Positions 1 to 10,177 of a stretch of DNA of 64,000 bases are shown in pieces. The notes beneath the pieces were generated by a model. It had not been told where the DNA came from, made no database searches, and saw only the letters and a list, made by a program, of their open reading frames with translations. The stretch lies in NCBI RefSeq assembly GCF_014118685.1, contig NZ_JACFAK010000006.1:1-64000 (forward strand), in the 5' to 3' direction. Origin of the DNA: Flaviflexus huanghaiensis. Its GTDB lineage: Bacteria; Actinomycetota; Actinomycetes; Actinomycetales; Actinomycetaceae. The position numbers were made by a program, and so were the translations under genes. Within the stretch, counting starts at the first letter, position 1. Each line of letters begins with the position of its first letter.

Positions 1-7
1 ACATACG

Positions 8-64
8 GAGGGCCTTCCTCGGAGTGCTGGTTTCGCAACTCCCACTCAATCGCGGAAGGCCCTC
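8..64. repeat. 11-bp perfect inverted repeat, possible terminator or element end
   Basis: GAGGGCCTTCC at 8-18 is the exact reverse complement of 54-64. The spacer holds a second, shorter imperfect stem (GGAGTGC around 22-28 against GCAACTCC around 37-44), so the whole could fold as a long hairpin. It lies just downstream of the truncated lpdA-type gene on the minus strand. No T-run follows on either side. It could be a terminator for that gene or part of whatever interrupted it; the sequence to the left is not in view. Confidence 0.45.
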
Positions 65-102
65 TCTTCACGTCACAAGTCAGCGCGTGTCATCGCACTG
101 CC

Positions 103-1023
103 TCAACCAACCTGTCCGGTCAGTACAGCTAGCAGGCAGTGGGAGGCCTCAATGTGCCGTCCGTCGTCCAACGTGACGACAACGCCGTCCGTCGACCGTC
201 GAACTGCCTGCGCGCGACTGCGCGACAGAATTGTCATGCCACGTCTAGCGAAGACCCGCTCAATCACCTCGGCACCGTCCGGGTCCTCGTTGGGAAGAAC
301 CCTGTCGCGAGAGGACACGAGTGTGACAGGTACGCCAAGCGCGTTGTACGCCCCAGCAAATTCAGCGCCCGTCACGCCGGAACCGACGACAACGAGGTGG
401 CGAGGAAGCTCGGTGAGCTCGTACATCTGGGTCCAGTTGAGGATGCGCTCCCCGTCCGGCTTCGCATCGGGTAGCTCACGCGGTGCCGCCCCGGTGGCGA
501 TAAGGACAACCTCCGCCTCGAGGTCACGGACAGTGCCGTCGGTGAGATGGGCACGGACCATGCGCGTCCCGTCCCGGCCGAGTGCAGTCGCGATTTTTGC
601 CCGCCCGTCGAGGATGGTTACCCCAACATTCGCGAGCCGTCTGCGGATGTCCTCGGACTGGCGTGCCGCGAGCGCTCGGATCCGGGCATTGATCGCAGAG
701 AAGGAGGCCCGCCATGGTTCGCCGGTCGCGACGATGCCGAGTTGGTCGGCAGATTCGACGGAATGGAGCCACTCGGCGGAGGCGATGAGGGTTTTCGATG
801 GGACGACGTCCGTGAGAACGGCACTTCCGCCCACACCCTTGTCCTCGACCAGGGTGCACCGAGCCCCCAGCTGGCGCGCGGTGAGAGCAGCCTCGTAGCC
901 ACCTGGACCCCCGCCGATGATGACGACTCGAGATCCTTCCCTCACTCGGGATGCCCCCGGTAGACCGGATTTCGGGGCTCCGGTGATCGTTGGTCCTGTC
1001 TGCTGTCGTTCGCTGTTTATCAC
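103..1023 (-). CDS. lpdA: LpdA-type NAD(P)H-quinone dehydrogenase flavoprotein, C-terminally truncated
   Basis: This is a pyridine-nucleotide-disulphide oxidoreductase family flavoprotein. An FAD-binding GGGPGG motif lies near residues 37-42 and a second Rossmann motif (VVVGSGVTG) near 209-217. The usual redox-active Cys pair is absent: the region reads GGSAVLTDVVPSK. Loss of the pair is known for mycobacterial LpdA, a quinone reductase, as opposed to true lipoamide dehydrogenases. Adjacency to punA and pmmB matches the mycobacterial order. Family members run to about 470 residues with a C-terminal dimerisation domain. Here similarity stops after CLLAV (residue 300, nt about 124) and six unrelated residues precede the stop, so the interface domain is missing and the product is probably non-functional. 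The GTG at 1023 gives a long N-terminal tail; a GTG at 945 would fit the family start better. Confidence 0.8.
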   Translation of the reverse strand: MINSERQQTGPTITGAPKSGLPGASRVREGSRVVIIGGGPGGYEAALTARQLGARCTLVEDKGVGGSAVLTDVVPSKTLIASAEWLHSVESADQLGIVATGEPWRASFSAINARIRALAARQSEDIRRRLANVGVTILDGRAKIATALGRDGTRMVRAHLTDGTVRDLEAEVVLIATGAAPRELPDAKPDGERILNWTQMYELTELPRHLVVVGSGVTGAEFAGAYNALGVPVTLVSSRDRVLPNEDPDGAEVIERVFARRGMTILSRSRAQAVRRSTDGVVVTLDDGRHIEASHCLLAVLTGQVG

Positions 1024-1107
1024 GCGCTAATTGTGTCAAAGAACGCCACCCGAATGGCATGATCTGCTTGCTCACCATTTCCTGAGTCAAGAATGTAACG
1101 TGGTGCC

Positions 1108-1917
1108 ATGACTTCAGACCCATATGAGCTTGCCTCGAAGGCAGCGGACCATATCCGCCGCGAAACACAGGTGGACACAATCGACCTTGCTCTCGTCCTC
1201 GGGTCGGGCTGGCGCGACGCTGAGGACCTCCTCGGCGACGCGATCGTCCAACTCACCGCCGATAGCGTGCCCGGCTTCTCAACATCCGGAGTGGCGGGCC
1301 ACGGCGGCACCCTCACGGTGCGGCGGCTCGCCGATGGCCGGCACGCCCTCATCCTCGGCGCGCGCACCCATCTCTACGAAGGCAGAGGGGTCGACCCCGT
1401 TGCTCACGGCGTGCGCACTGCAGCGAAGCTGGGCGCGTCGGTCCTGATCCTGACGAACGGATGCGGTTCGACGGTGACTGATTGGACTCCCGGGACAGCA
1501 GTTCTCATTAAGGATCACCTCAATCTCACGGCTGTCTCCCCGATCCGCGGAGCGAATTTCGTCGACCTGACAGATGCGTACAGTCCTCGCCTGAGAGAGC
1601 TCGCCAAGAGCATTGACCCGAATCTCCCCGAGGGTGTCTATGCCCAGTTCCCCGGACCGCACTACGAGACCCCTGCCGAGGTTCAGATGGCTCGGCTGCT
1701 CGGCGCTGACCTTGTCGGCATGTCGACCGCGCTCGAGACAATTGCTGCCCGCGAAGCGGGCCTCGAGGTCCTCGGGATTTCCCTCGTGACGAACCAGGCC
1801 GCCGGATTCTCAGCCGCCCCGCTCTCGCACACGGAAGTTCTCCAGGCGGGCGCCGATGCCTCCGCGAGGCTTGCCAAACTCCTGTCTGACATTGTCAACG
1901 GAATGAAAGAGTCATGA
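1108..1917 (+). CDS. punA: Purine nucleoside phosphorylase (trimeric type)
   Basis: Cytosolic enzyme that splits purine (deoxy)nucleosides with phosphate into the free base and (deoxy)ribose-1-phosphate. The 269-residue length fits the trimeric class. Visible motifs are GSGW at residues 32-35 (phosphate loop), PGPHYETPAE in the middle, and LVTNQAAG from residue 226, where Asn229 matches the residue that recognises 6-oxopurines. The start ATG follows a divergent 84-bp gap to the lpdA-type gene. The stop overlaps the start of the next gene (ATGA), so the two are translationally coupled; ribose-1-phosphate made here can be isomerised by the mutase. Together with the opposing transporter, cdd and deoA it makes up a nucleoside salvage locus. 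Confidence 0.92.
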   Translation: MTSDPYELASKAADHIRRETQVDTIDLALVLGSGWRDAEDLLGDAIVQLTADSVPGFSTSGVAGHGGTLTVRRLADGRHALILGARTHLYEGRGVDPVAHGVRTAAKLGASVLILTNGCGSTVTDWTPGTAVLIKDHLNLTAVSPIRGANFVDLTDAYSPRLRELAKSIDPNLPEGVYAQFPGPHYETPAEVQMARLLGADLVGMSTALETIAAREAGLEVLGISLVTNQAAGFSAAPLSHTEVLQAGADASARLAKLLSDIVNGMKES

Positions 1918-3581
1918 TAAGTATCGATTCGTGGATCGCACACGATCCTGACCCTGTGACCCGCAGCGAGCTCACCGAGCTCAAGCAACGTGCTGAAGAT
2001 GGCGATCCTGTTGCACGCGCGGAGCTGGACGACCGATTCTCCGGACTGCTCGAGTTCGGCACGGCTGGCCTGCGAGGCGAAATGGCAGGAGGTCCGTTCC
2101 GGATGAACCGGGCGGTTGTGCGCAAAGCCGCAGCCGGCCTTGTCGAATTCCTCCAGGACACAGTGGGTCGAGATGCCCTCATCGTCATCGGTTACGACGC
2201 CCGCTACAACTCACACGACTTCGCCCTCGACACAGCAGCGGTCGCAACCGCTGCGGGCGCACGAGCCCTTATCTTTCCCCGCCACCTGCCCACGCCGCTT
2301 CTCGCATGGGCCGTCCGCTATCTCAATGCGGACGCTGGAGTCATGGTGACCGCATCCCATAACCCGCCGCGGGACAACGGGTACAAGGTCTATCTCGGAG
2401 GCCGCGCCGTCGAGCCTGAGGCACGCGGTATCCAGATCGTCCCGCCCTTTGATTCGCAGATCGCGGCGAAGATCGCGGCGACGCCGCCCGCGGATGAGAT
2501 TCCGTTGGCGTCGACCGGCTGGGGTCTCATCGACGAGTCCGTCGTCGATGCTTACCTCGAGCGGACGAAGTCTCTTGTCACCCCAGAGCACGCCTCGGAC
2601 CTGAAGATCGTCCACACGTCGATGCACGGTGTCGGCGGCGAGACGATGCGCCGGGTGCTCGAGGGCGCAGGTTTCGTCAATGTCCACGAGGTTCCTCAGC
2701 AGGCTGAGCCCGACCCGAGCTTCCCGACGGTCAGCTTCCCGAATCCCGAAGAGCCAGGCGCGCTCGATCTTGCGATCGCGGAAGCAAAGAGAGTCGGTGC
2801 TGATCTCGTCATTGCCAACGATCCAGATGCAGACCGGTGTTCTGTCGCCATACCGACAAGCACGGGATGGCGACAGCTCAACGGCGATGAGATCGGCTCA
2901 ATCCTCGGCGAACAGATCGCCAAGATCGGCGCGATCACGGGCGGCACATTTGCCTCATCCGTCGTCTCATCTCGCCTTCTCAGGGAGATTGCACACAGCC
3001 ACGGACTCAAGCACGAGACCACGCTGACGGGCTTTAAATGGATCGCTCGAGCCCCCGAAATTATTTACGGATATGAGGAGGCCATTGGCTTCTGCGTTGA
3101 CCCTGATGGGGTTAAGGACAAGGACGGCCTCACCGCGGGGCTCCTTTTCGCTTATGTCACAGCGCTATTGCAGTCACGTGACCAGACCATCGAGGATCAG
3201 CTTGATCATCTCGCTCGTGCTCACGGTGTCTATCTCACTGCGCCGGTGACGATCCGTGTGAGCGACCTTGCTCTCATGCCCGCCACGATGGCTCATCTGC
3301 GCGCGAACTCCCCCACCGTGCTTGCCGGACTACCGGTCACGGAGGTGAGCGACCTGACGGAAGGGTCTGCCGAGCTACCGCCAACCGATGCGGTTGTCCT
3401 CCTCAACGAGAAGGGGGATCGAGCTGTCGTCAGACCGTCCGGCACCGAACCGAAGGTCAAGTGCTATCTCGAGGTCATCGAGCCGGTCGTCGACTCGGTC
3501 GAGACCGCACGTGCAGAGGCCTCCCGCCGGATGGCACTACTGCAGAAGGACATGTCGGCTGCGCTGACGCTGCCTGCCTGA
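1914..3581 (+). CDS. pmmB: Phosphoglucomutase/phosphomannomutase family protein
   Basis: Alpha-D-phosphohexomutase superfamily enzyme that moves phosphate between C1 and C6 (or C5 for pentoses). TASHNP at residues 146-151 carries the phosphoserine (Ser148). Downstream are the Mg-binding DPDADR loop (around 296-301), the sugar-binding GYEEAIGF loop and the phosphate-binding RPSGTEPK near the C-terminus. The 555 residues match the long PmmB/PGM2-like branch, some members of which act on ribose- and deoxyribose-1-phosphate. Coupling to punA by a 4-base overlap makes a pentomutase role plausible; this is inference. Gene order punA-pmmB is as in mycobacteria. A strong hairpin follows. Confidence 0.9.
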   Translation: MISIDSWIAHDPDPVTRSELTELKQRAEDGDPVARAELDDRFSGLLEFGTAGLRGEMAGGPFRMNRAVVRKAAAGLVEFLQDTVGRDALIVIGYDARYNSHDFALDTAAVATAAGARALIFPRHLPTPLLAWAVRYLNADAGVMVTASHNPPRDNGYKVYLGGRAVEPEARGIQIVPPFDSQIAAKIAATPPADEIPLASTGWGLIDESVVDAYLERTKSLVTPEHASDLKIVHTSMHGVGGETMRRVLEGAGFVNVHEVPQQAEPDPSFPTVSFPNPEEPGALDLAIAEAKRVGADLVIANDPDADRCSVAIPTSTGWRQLNGDEIGSILGEQIAKIGAITGGTFASSVVSSRLLREIAHSHGLKHETTLTGFKWIARAPEIIYGYEEAIGFCVDPDGVKDKDGLTAGLLFAYVTALLQSRDQTIEDQLDHLARAHGVYLTAPVTIRVSDLALMPATMAHLRANSPTVLAGLPVTEVSDLTEGSAELPPTDAVVLLNEKGDRAVVRPSGTEPKVKCYLEVIEPVVDSVETARAEASRRMALLQKDMSAALTLPA

Positions 3582-3614
3582 GCCGAGTATCTCGGCCAGT
3601 TGAGCCACCGCGAT

Positions 3615-3651
3615 GTGGGGTGTGGAGACCTCTTTAGTCTCCGCACCCCAC
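3615..3651. terminator. Bidirectional hairpin terminator
   Basis: A 15-bp stem (3615-3629 with 3637-3651, one G-T pair) closes a 7-base loop. It sits between the converging mutase gene (stop 3581, plus) and the C39-like gene (stop 3702, minus), so it can serve both. No clear T-tract follows, as is common in high-GC actinobacteria. Confidence 0.8.
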
Positions 3652-3701
3652 GACGCTATCTGCCCACACGCGGGTCGCCGTCTCGCTCGAGCATCGTGCC
3701 C

Positions 3702-4403
3702 TCAGCGCGTGGCGATTCGAGCAGTCGGGGTCGGCAGGACCGCCCACACGACGTGGGTCCACCCGCCCAGTGCAGGATGAGGCGCCGTCCTGTTCACGAG
3801 ATCATCGAGAGCGATATCGACGAGGGTCCCCGTGGAGGGTTCATAGATCCGTAGCTTCCGTTCATGCGAAGGCACGGATGGGGGCACGGCAAGCACAACA
3901 TGCCGCGGAACTGCACGGGCAATCCCCTGGCCCACATTGCCACCGGTATAGAGAGGGACGGGTATGCCAGCCCGGTTTGCGTTCCACACGGCCGACAAAA
4001 TCTCACGTCCGTCACGCGATCGGTCGTTGACCGCCACCGAGCGATAGGTGACACCCGGGAATACAGCCTCGCGTGCCAGCGTCCACGGCGGGCTTCCGAA
4101 TCTGCGCGGCCACCTCAGTGGGCCCACTGCGTGGCTCCGAATGTGGTCAAAGATCGCCAGCTGTTTGGCCGCGATGCTATGGGGATGCTCGTCAAGCTCG
4201 GCGGCGAGTTGAGGGTCGCCTGACGCTCGGAGCATGAGGAGGACCGTCGCACCGCACGTTGTGCCGTCCACTTGGGTGACAGCCCTGCCCCCGAGAGTAA
4301 CGGGGACAGGGCCGATGAGAAATGGCTCTGCCCATGCGAGATTGCGGCTCCTCACCGGCCGCTGGAACGCAGCGACGATCCGGCCGAGGTGCAAAAAGGA
4401 CAC
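3702..4403 (-). CDS. Unknown protein with peptidase C39-like (papain-fold) signature
   Basis: I do not recognise a named family. The 233-residue product contains QVDGTTCG, placing Gln44 six residues before Cys50, as in papain-fold C39-like cysteine peptidases (oxyanion Gln, nucleophile Cys). A candidate His168 lies in RHVVLAV and is followed by IYEPSTG (around 186-192), where the family usually has an Asp or Asn before Pro-x-x-Gly; here it is Glu188. No signal peptide or membrane segment is obvious, so it appears cytosolic. It begins with GTG two bases after the deoA stop, without a good Shine-Dalgarno, so it is probably coupled to deoA as the last gene of the nucleoside operon. The catalytic assignment is inference from motif order only. 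Confidence 0.65.
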   Translation of the reverse strand: MSFLHLGRIVAAFQRPVRSRNLAWAEPFLIGPVPVTLGGRAVTQVDGTTCGATVLLMLRASGDPQLAAELDEHPHSIAAKQLAIFDHIRSHAVGPLRWPRRFGSPPWTLAREAVFPGVTYRSVAVNDRSRDGREILSAVWNANRAGIPVPLYTGGNVGQGIARAVPRHVVLAVPPSVPSHERKLRIYEPSTGTLVDIALDDLVNRTAPHPALGGWTHVVWAVLPTPTARIATR

Positions 4404-4405
4404 GG

Positions 4406-5686
4406 TCAGCCGATACGGTCCAAGATGACGGAGGTCCGGGTGGAAGCGACGTTGCTGACCGAGATCCCACCGTCGAGTGCCTCGCGGGCCCTCTCGAAAC
4501 GCTCTTCGTCGTCCGTGTGCAGCGTGAGGATCGGCTCACCAGCCTTCACGCGCTCACCGAGGTGGGCGTGGATCGTGATCCCGGCACCGGCCTGGACCGG
4601 GTCCTCCCTGCGCGCCCTGCCCGCGCCAAGCCGCCAGGACGCAACGCCGACCTTGTAGGCATCGAGCGCTGAGACGACTCCGTCGCTGTCTGCGACGACA
4701 GTCTCCGTGTGGTTGGAGACCGGTAGTGGCGCGTCGGGATCGCCGCCCTGAGCACGAATTATGTCGCGCCACACGTCCATTGCCTTGCCATTGGCGAGGT
4801 TGTCTGCCGGGTCCTCATCGACCCCGGCAAGGACAAGCATCTCCTTGGCGAGCGCAACGGTCAGCTCAACAACATCATCGGGGCCGCCACCGGCGAGCAC
4901 CTCGACGGACTCTTCAACCTCGAGAGCATTGCCGATCTTCCTGCCGAGTGGCACGGACATGTCGGTCAGCAACGCGACGGTTGCTGTGCCGGCACTCTTG
5001 CCGATTCGAACCATCGTGTGGGCGAGCTGCCGGGCCTGCTCGAGATCCTTCATGAAGGCGCCGGATCCCACCTTAACGTCGAGCACTAGGGAGTCTGTTC
5101 CCTCAGCAATCTTCTTCGACATGATGGAGGATGCGATGAGGGGAATCGCCTCGACAGTCGAGGTGATATCGCGCAACGCATAGAGCTTCTTGTCCGCTGG
5201 GGCGAGTCCGGTGCCGGCGGCGCAGATGACGGCGCCAATGCTCTCCAACTGCTCCATGATCTCGTCATTCGACAAGTGGGCCCGCCACCCCGGGATGGCC
5301 TCGAGCTTATCGAGAGTTCCGCCGGTGTGACCAAGCCCCCTGCCGGACAGCTGAGGTACTGCCACGCCGTAGGACGCGACGAGCGGAGCCAGAGGCAGTG
5401 TTAGCTTGTCGCCCACCCCGCCTGTTGAATGCTTATCGGACGTCGGCTTTGACAGTGAAGAGAAGTCCATTGTCTCACCGGAGTCGATCATGGCGGTCGT
5501 CCAGGTCGAAATCTCCTCATCGGTCATGCCGTTGAGGAATATCGCCATGGCGAGGGCGGACATCTGCTCCTCGGCTACAACGCCGCGCGTGTAGGCATCG
5601 ACAACCCAGCGGATCTCATCGTCCGAGAGAACCCCCCGATCCCTCTTCGTCCGGATAATGTCGACGGCGTCAAAACGCTCAACCAT
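4406..5686 (-). CDS. deoA: Thymidine phosphorylase
   Basis: Converts thymidine or deoxyuridine plus phosphate to the base and 2-deoxyribose-1-phosphate in the cytosol. The 426 residues contain the phosphate-binding DKHSTGGVGDK segment (around 84-94), the SGRGLGHTGGTLDK motif (around 113-126), the KK/SxMSKK region and a C-terminal lipoyl-like domain (AGITIHAHLGERV), all typical of pyrimidine nucleoside phosphorylases. The start at 5686 is chosen because GAGGAAAAAC lies directly upstream; the reading frame stays open further back but that stretch overlaps cdd. The start overlaps the cdd stop by 8 bases, and the gene continues the transporter-cdd operon. Confidence 0.93.
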   Translation of the reverse strand: MVERFDAVDIIRTKRDRGVLSDDEIRWVVDAYTRGVVAEEQMSALAMAIFLNGMTDEEISTWTTAMIDSGETMDFSSLSKPTSDKHSTGGVGDKLTLPLAPLVASYGVAVPQLSGRGLGHTGGTLDKLEAIPGWRAHLSNDEIMEQLESIGAVICAAGTGLAPADKKLYALRDITSTVEAIPLIASSIMSKKIAEGTDSLVLDVKVGSGAFMKDLEQARQLAHTMVRIGKSAGTATVALLTDMSVPLGRKIGNALEVEESVEVLAGGGPDDVVELTVALAKEMLVLAGVDEDPADNLANGKAMDVWRDIIRAQGGDPDAPLPVSNHTETVVADSDGVVSALDAYKVGVASWRLGAGRARREDPVQAGAGITIHAHLGERVKAGEPILTLHTDDEERFERAREALDGGISVSNVASTRTSVILDRIG

Positions 5687-6089
5687 TGTTTTTCCTCTCA
5701 ACCATGTCCAAGTCATCGGGTCCGAAACCGTACGGCAGGACATCGGACATCCGCATGATGCCGGCGGGCATCTCAATTTCCATGTCCGGGCCCCCGTGCT
5801 CCCACAGGAGCTGACGGCACCGACCGCACGGGACCGTGAAGTCTCCGTTGCCGTTGACGCATGTGAACGCCACCAGCCTGCCGCCGCCACTTCTCACGAG
5901 GTCGGAAATCATTCCGCATTCCGCACACAGGGCGACGCCGTACGCGGCGTTCTCGACGTTGCAGCCGGTAAAGATCCGACCGTCCTCCGAGAGCCCCGCA
6001 GCACCCACCGGATAACCGGAGTAGGGCGCATAGGCCATTGTCATTGCTTCTACTGCTGCGTTACGCAGCTCGTTCCAGTCGATCATCAT
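5679..6089 (-). CDS. cdd: Cytidine deaminase
   Basis: Zinc enzyme that deaminates cytidine and deoxycytidine to uridine forms, supplying substrate for downstream phosphorolysis. The 136-residue length fits the homotetrameric class. Zn ligands and the catalytic Glu are visible as CAE (Cys55, Glu57) and PCGRC (Cys88, Cys91); FTGCNVENAAYG is the nucleoside-binding segment. Two consecutive ATGs occur at the start, and the first overlaps the permease stop by 4 bases. It lies between the nucleoside permease and deoA, so uptake and catabolism are co-transcribed. Confidence 0.95.
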   Translation of the reverse strand: MMIDWNELRNAAVEAMTMAYAPYSGYPVGAAGLSEDGRIFTGCNVENAAYGVALCAECGMISDLVRSGGGRLVAFTCVNGNGDFTVPCGRCRQLLWEHGGPDMEIEMPAGIMRMSDVLPYGFGPDDLDMVERKNNG

Positions 6090-7366
6090 TTGATGTAGGG
6101 GATGTTCTCAGCGGCGGGCGGGCGGCTCTTACCGACGAACCCGGCGACGGCGAGGATCGTAACGATGTAGGGGATCATAGCGAGCAGGCTCGGGTCGATC
6201 GGACTCGTCGCCACGAGCGGCAGGAAGTCGACGATTGCGGAGGCGAAGCCGAACATGAGGGCCGCCCCCATCGCGCCGACGGGATGCCACTTGCCGAGGA
6301 TCATTGCCGCAAGGGCGATGTAGCCATTGCCTGCAGAAATGTTCTCCGTGAAGACGGCGTTCGCTCCGATCGTAAAGGCAGCGCCGCCGAGGCCTGCGAG
6401 AGACGAACCGAGCATGGTGTTGAGGAACCGTGTCCGGTTGACGTTGATACCGACCGTGTCTGCAGCCTTCGGGTGCTCACCGACGGACCTCATGCGCAGA
6501 CCCCAACGGGAGCGGAACAGCATGATTGTGAGGACGATGATGAGGGCGTACAGCAGGTACATGACGATTGTGTGTCGGAAGAACACCGGGCCGATGAACG
6601 GAATCTGTGACAGGAGCGGAACCTCCCACACGGGCAGGGAGTACGCGATCGAGTTCCAGGACGGGTTGTCCTTGACGATCGTTCCGAGGAGGAAGGAGGT
6701 AATGCCGAGCACAAGCACGTTGAGGACAACGCCGACGATGATCTGGTCGACCGCATACTTCACAGAGAAGAAGGCGAGCAACAGGCCGACGAGAGCACCT
6801 GCGATCGGCGCTGCGATGAGGCCAAGCCACGGACTTCCAAACGCCGAGGCCACGACGATGCCGGTGAAGGCTCCGACGAGTAGCTGTCCCTCGATCGCGA
6901 TATTAACGACTCCGACACGCTCACACACGACGCCGGCCATCGAGCCGTAGACGAGCGGTGCTGCCGCGACGAGCGTCGCAGAGAACAGGAAAGCGATCGT
7001 CACGTACCTGGGCGAACCCGCTCCGGAGAACGTGAGGAAAGCGAGAATGAGTGGCATGAGAACGAGAAGCCCGAGCCAGAGAGGCTGGGTCTCGCGCCTG
7101 ACCGCACGGACAACAGAGTATGCAGTGGCGGCCGCCATGACGGCGACGAGCACCCAGATGGCGGGGGCGGCGTGGAGAAGCAGGTCGGCTCCTCCGCTCG
7201 GCCGGATGTCCTTCCACACGAACTGAGTGATGCCATCCGCCTTGAGGGCGAAATACACTCCGAGCAGCGTGCCGAACGCATAGATGATCGGGAGCTTCCA
7301 GGAGATTGGGGCGAGAACATCGTCCTTTGCGGGGACAGCCTGCGGCTGATCGACAACGGTGGTCAC
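6086..7366 (-). CDS. Nucleoside ABC transporter permease (BMP family system, second permease)
   Basis: Polytopic inner-membrane permease of the branched-chain-permease/RbsC-like family; about ten hydrophobic segments over 426 residues. The cytoplasmic coupling-loop motif GEHPKAADTVGIN is near residues 297-310, and the CERVGVVNIAIEGQ segment is typical of the BMP/YufQ-type nucleoside importers. It pairs with the next upstream permease to form the channel. GTG start with AGGAGG five bases upstream; the start overlaps the preceding permease stop (GTGA). The longer N-terminus, with two extra hydrophobic segments before the conserved core, is common in actinobacterial members. Confidence 0.9.
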   Translation of the reverse strand: MTTVVDQPQAVPAKDDVLAPISWKLPIIYAFGTLLGVYFALKADGITQFVWKDIRPSGGADLLLHAAPAIWVLVAVMAAATAYSVVRAVRRETQPLWLGLLVLMPLILAFLTFSGAGSPRYVTIAFLFSATLVAAAPLVYGSMAGVVCERVGVVNIAIEGQLLVGAFTGIVVASAFGSPWLGLIAAPIAGALVGLLLAFFSVKYAVDQIIVGVVLNVLVLGITSFLLGTIVKDNPSWNSIAYSLPVWEVPLLSQIPFIGPVFFRHTIVMYLLYALIIVLTIMLFRSRWGLRMRSVGEHPKAADTVGINVNRTRFLNTMLGSSLAGLGGAAFTIGANAVFTENISAGNGYIALAAMILGKWHPVGAMGAALMFGFASAIVDFLPLVATSPIDPSLLAMIPYIVTILAVAGFVGKSRPPAAENIPYIK

Positions 7367-8531
7367 TTTGCCTCCTGGTGAAGAGTGATGTACTCCCGGT
7401 AGCCGAGCCCGTCAGGCGTCGGGAAGCGGAACAGCCAACGGATAAGCGGCGGGGCCGCAATGAGAAGAACAATGACGGACTGCAGAATGAGGATCATATC
7501 GACCGGGACTCCCGCCCCCTGCATGCGGGGCGATCCTGCTTGGAATGCGCCGAAGAGGAGGCCCGCACCGAAGATGCCGACGGGCTTGTTGCGGCCGAGA
7601 AGGGCCACGGTGATCGCGTCAAAACCAATAGAGCCTGCAGCGCCCTGCGTCAGGCTGCCGAGCGTCCCGAGAATCTGGTTAGCGCCCGCCAGTCCCGCGA
7701 GGGACGCAGAAACAAACATCGTCAGTGTGATGACCTTCTTAGTCGACATGCCAGCCGTTTCTGACGCGTGGGCGTTCGCGCCGACGGCGCGTAACTCGAA
7801 GCCGAACTTCGACCTCTCAAGCAGCCACCAGACGAAAACGGTCGCGAGGATCGCCAGGATGAATCCGGCGTGAAGGCTGAACTCGTCGCCAGGAAGAATA
7901 TCTGGCAGGCGGGCTTCGTCTGCGACCGGCTGGGATTTGGGCTGATTGTTGTTCGGGCCCTGGAAGACGCTCTGTTTCAGCACGTAGAGGAGGAGGAATC
8001 CTGCGATCGAGTTAAGCATGATCGTCACGATGACCTCGTTTGCCCCGGTCGTTGCCTTGAGGAAACCGGCGAAGCCGCCCCACAGTCCGGCAGCGATAAC
8101 GGCGCCAACGAGGGCGACGAGCATGTGGACGAAGTAGGGCAGGTCGAGCGAGAAGCCGAGGTAGGTCGCCGCGATAGCTCCGAGGATGAGCTGACCCTGG
8201 CCGCCGATGTTGAACAGACCGGCACGGAAGCCGAGTCCGAGGCCAAGACCCGCGAGGATGAGTGGCGACGAATCTCGCAACGTGTTCGTCAGAGGCCTGA
8301 TCTGGCGAGTGAATTGCTCCTGGTCGGGGTCAAAGATTGAGCCCTTGAAGAGCCGCCAATATGTGTCGATGATCGACGCATCGGCGATCCAGATGAAGAA
8401 GGCGCCGACGATAAAGGCGATGACAATCGCGAAGACCGAGATGATCCAGTTCGAGCGGAGCGCGACGTGAAGCGTAGCCTTCACCTTGAGCGACAGCGGC
8501 GCTGCCTGCTTTTCGGTATCAGTCGTTGAGC

Positions 8532-8535
<4 letters not shown>
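7363..8535 (-). CDS. Nucleoside ABC transporter permease (BMP family system, first permease)
   Basis: Polytopic permease of 390 residues in the BPD_transp_2 family (YufP-like). The GLFNIGGQGQLILGAIAA segment and the coupling loop VGANAHASETAGMSTKK are the family marks. It partners with the downstream permease. Its start overlaps the ATPase stop by 4 bases and its stop overlaps the next start, so the three transport genes are tightly coupled. The neighbouring cdd and deoA indicate nucleosides as the substrate; this is inference from context and family. Confidence 0.9.
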
Positions 8536-10061
<1,526 letters not shown>

Positions 10062-10122
10062 CTTGGCTGCTGCCTTTCTATTGTCGGCGGTTCGTCGTCG
10101 AACAGCTCGTCAGAGATAGATA

Positions 10123-10164
10123 GGCGGGCCCAAGAGCCATGCTCGGCATGGTCCCGGGCCCGCC
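10123..10164 (-). terminator. Hairpin between lipoprotein and ATPase genes (attenuator or processing stem)
   Basis: GGCGGGCCC (10123-10131) pairs perfectly with 10156-10164, and an inner stem pairs CCATGC (10137-10142) with GCATGG (10146-10151). On the minus strand it is followed by a pyrimidine-rich stretch (TATCTATCTCT). Located in the 116-bp gap between the binding protein and ATPase genes, it probably limits read-through or stabilises the lipoprotein message. Confidence 0.7.
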
Positions 10165-10177
10165 AACCCGTTACGTT

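Noticed and set aside
1-75. Short minus-strand frame starting with GTG (MKRGPSAIEWEL..) running off the left edge
   Set aside because: Only about 24 codons are visible, it lies in an inverted repeat and has no ribosome site; cannot be supported.
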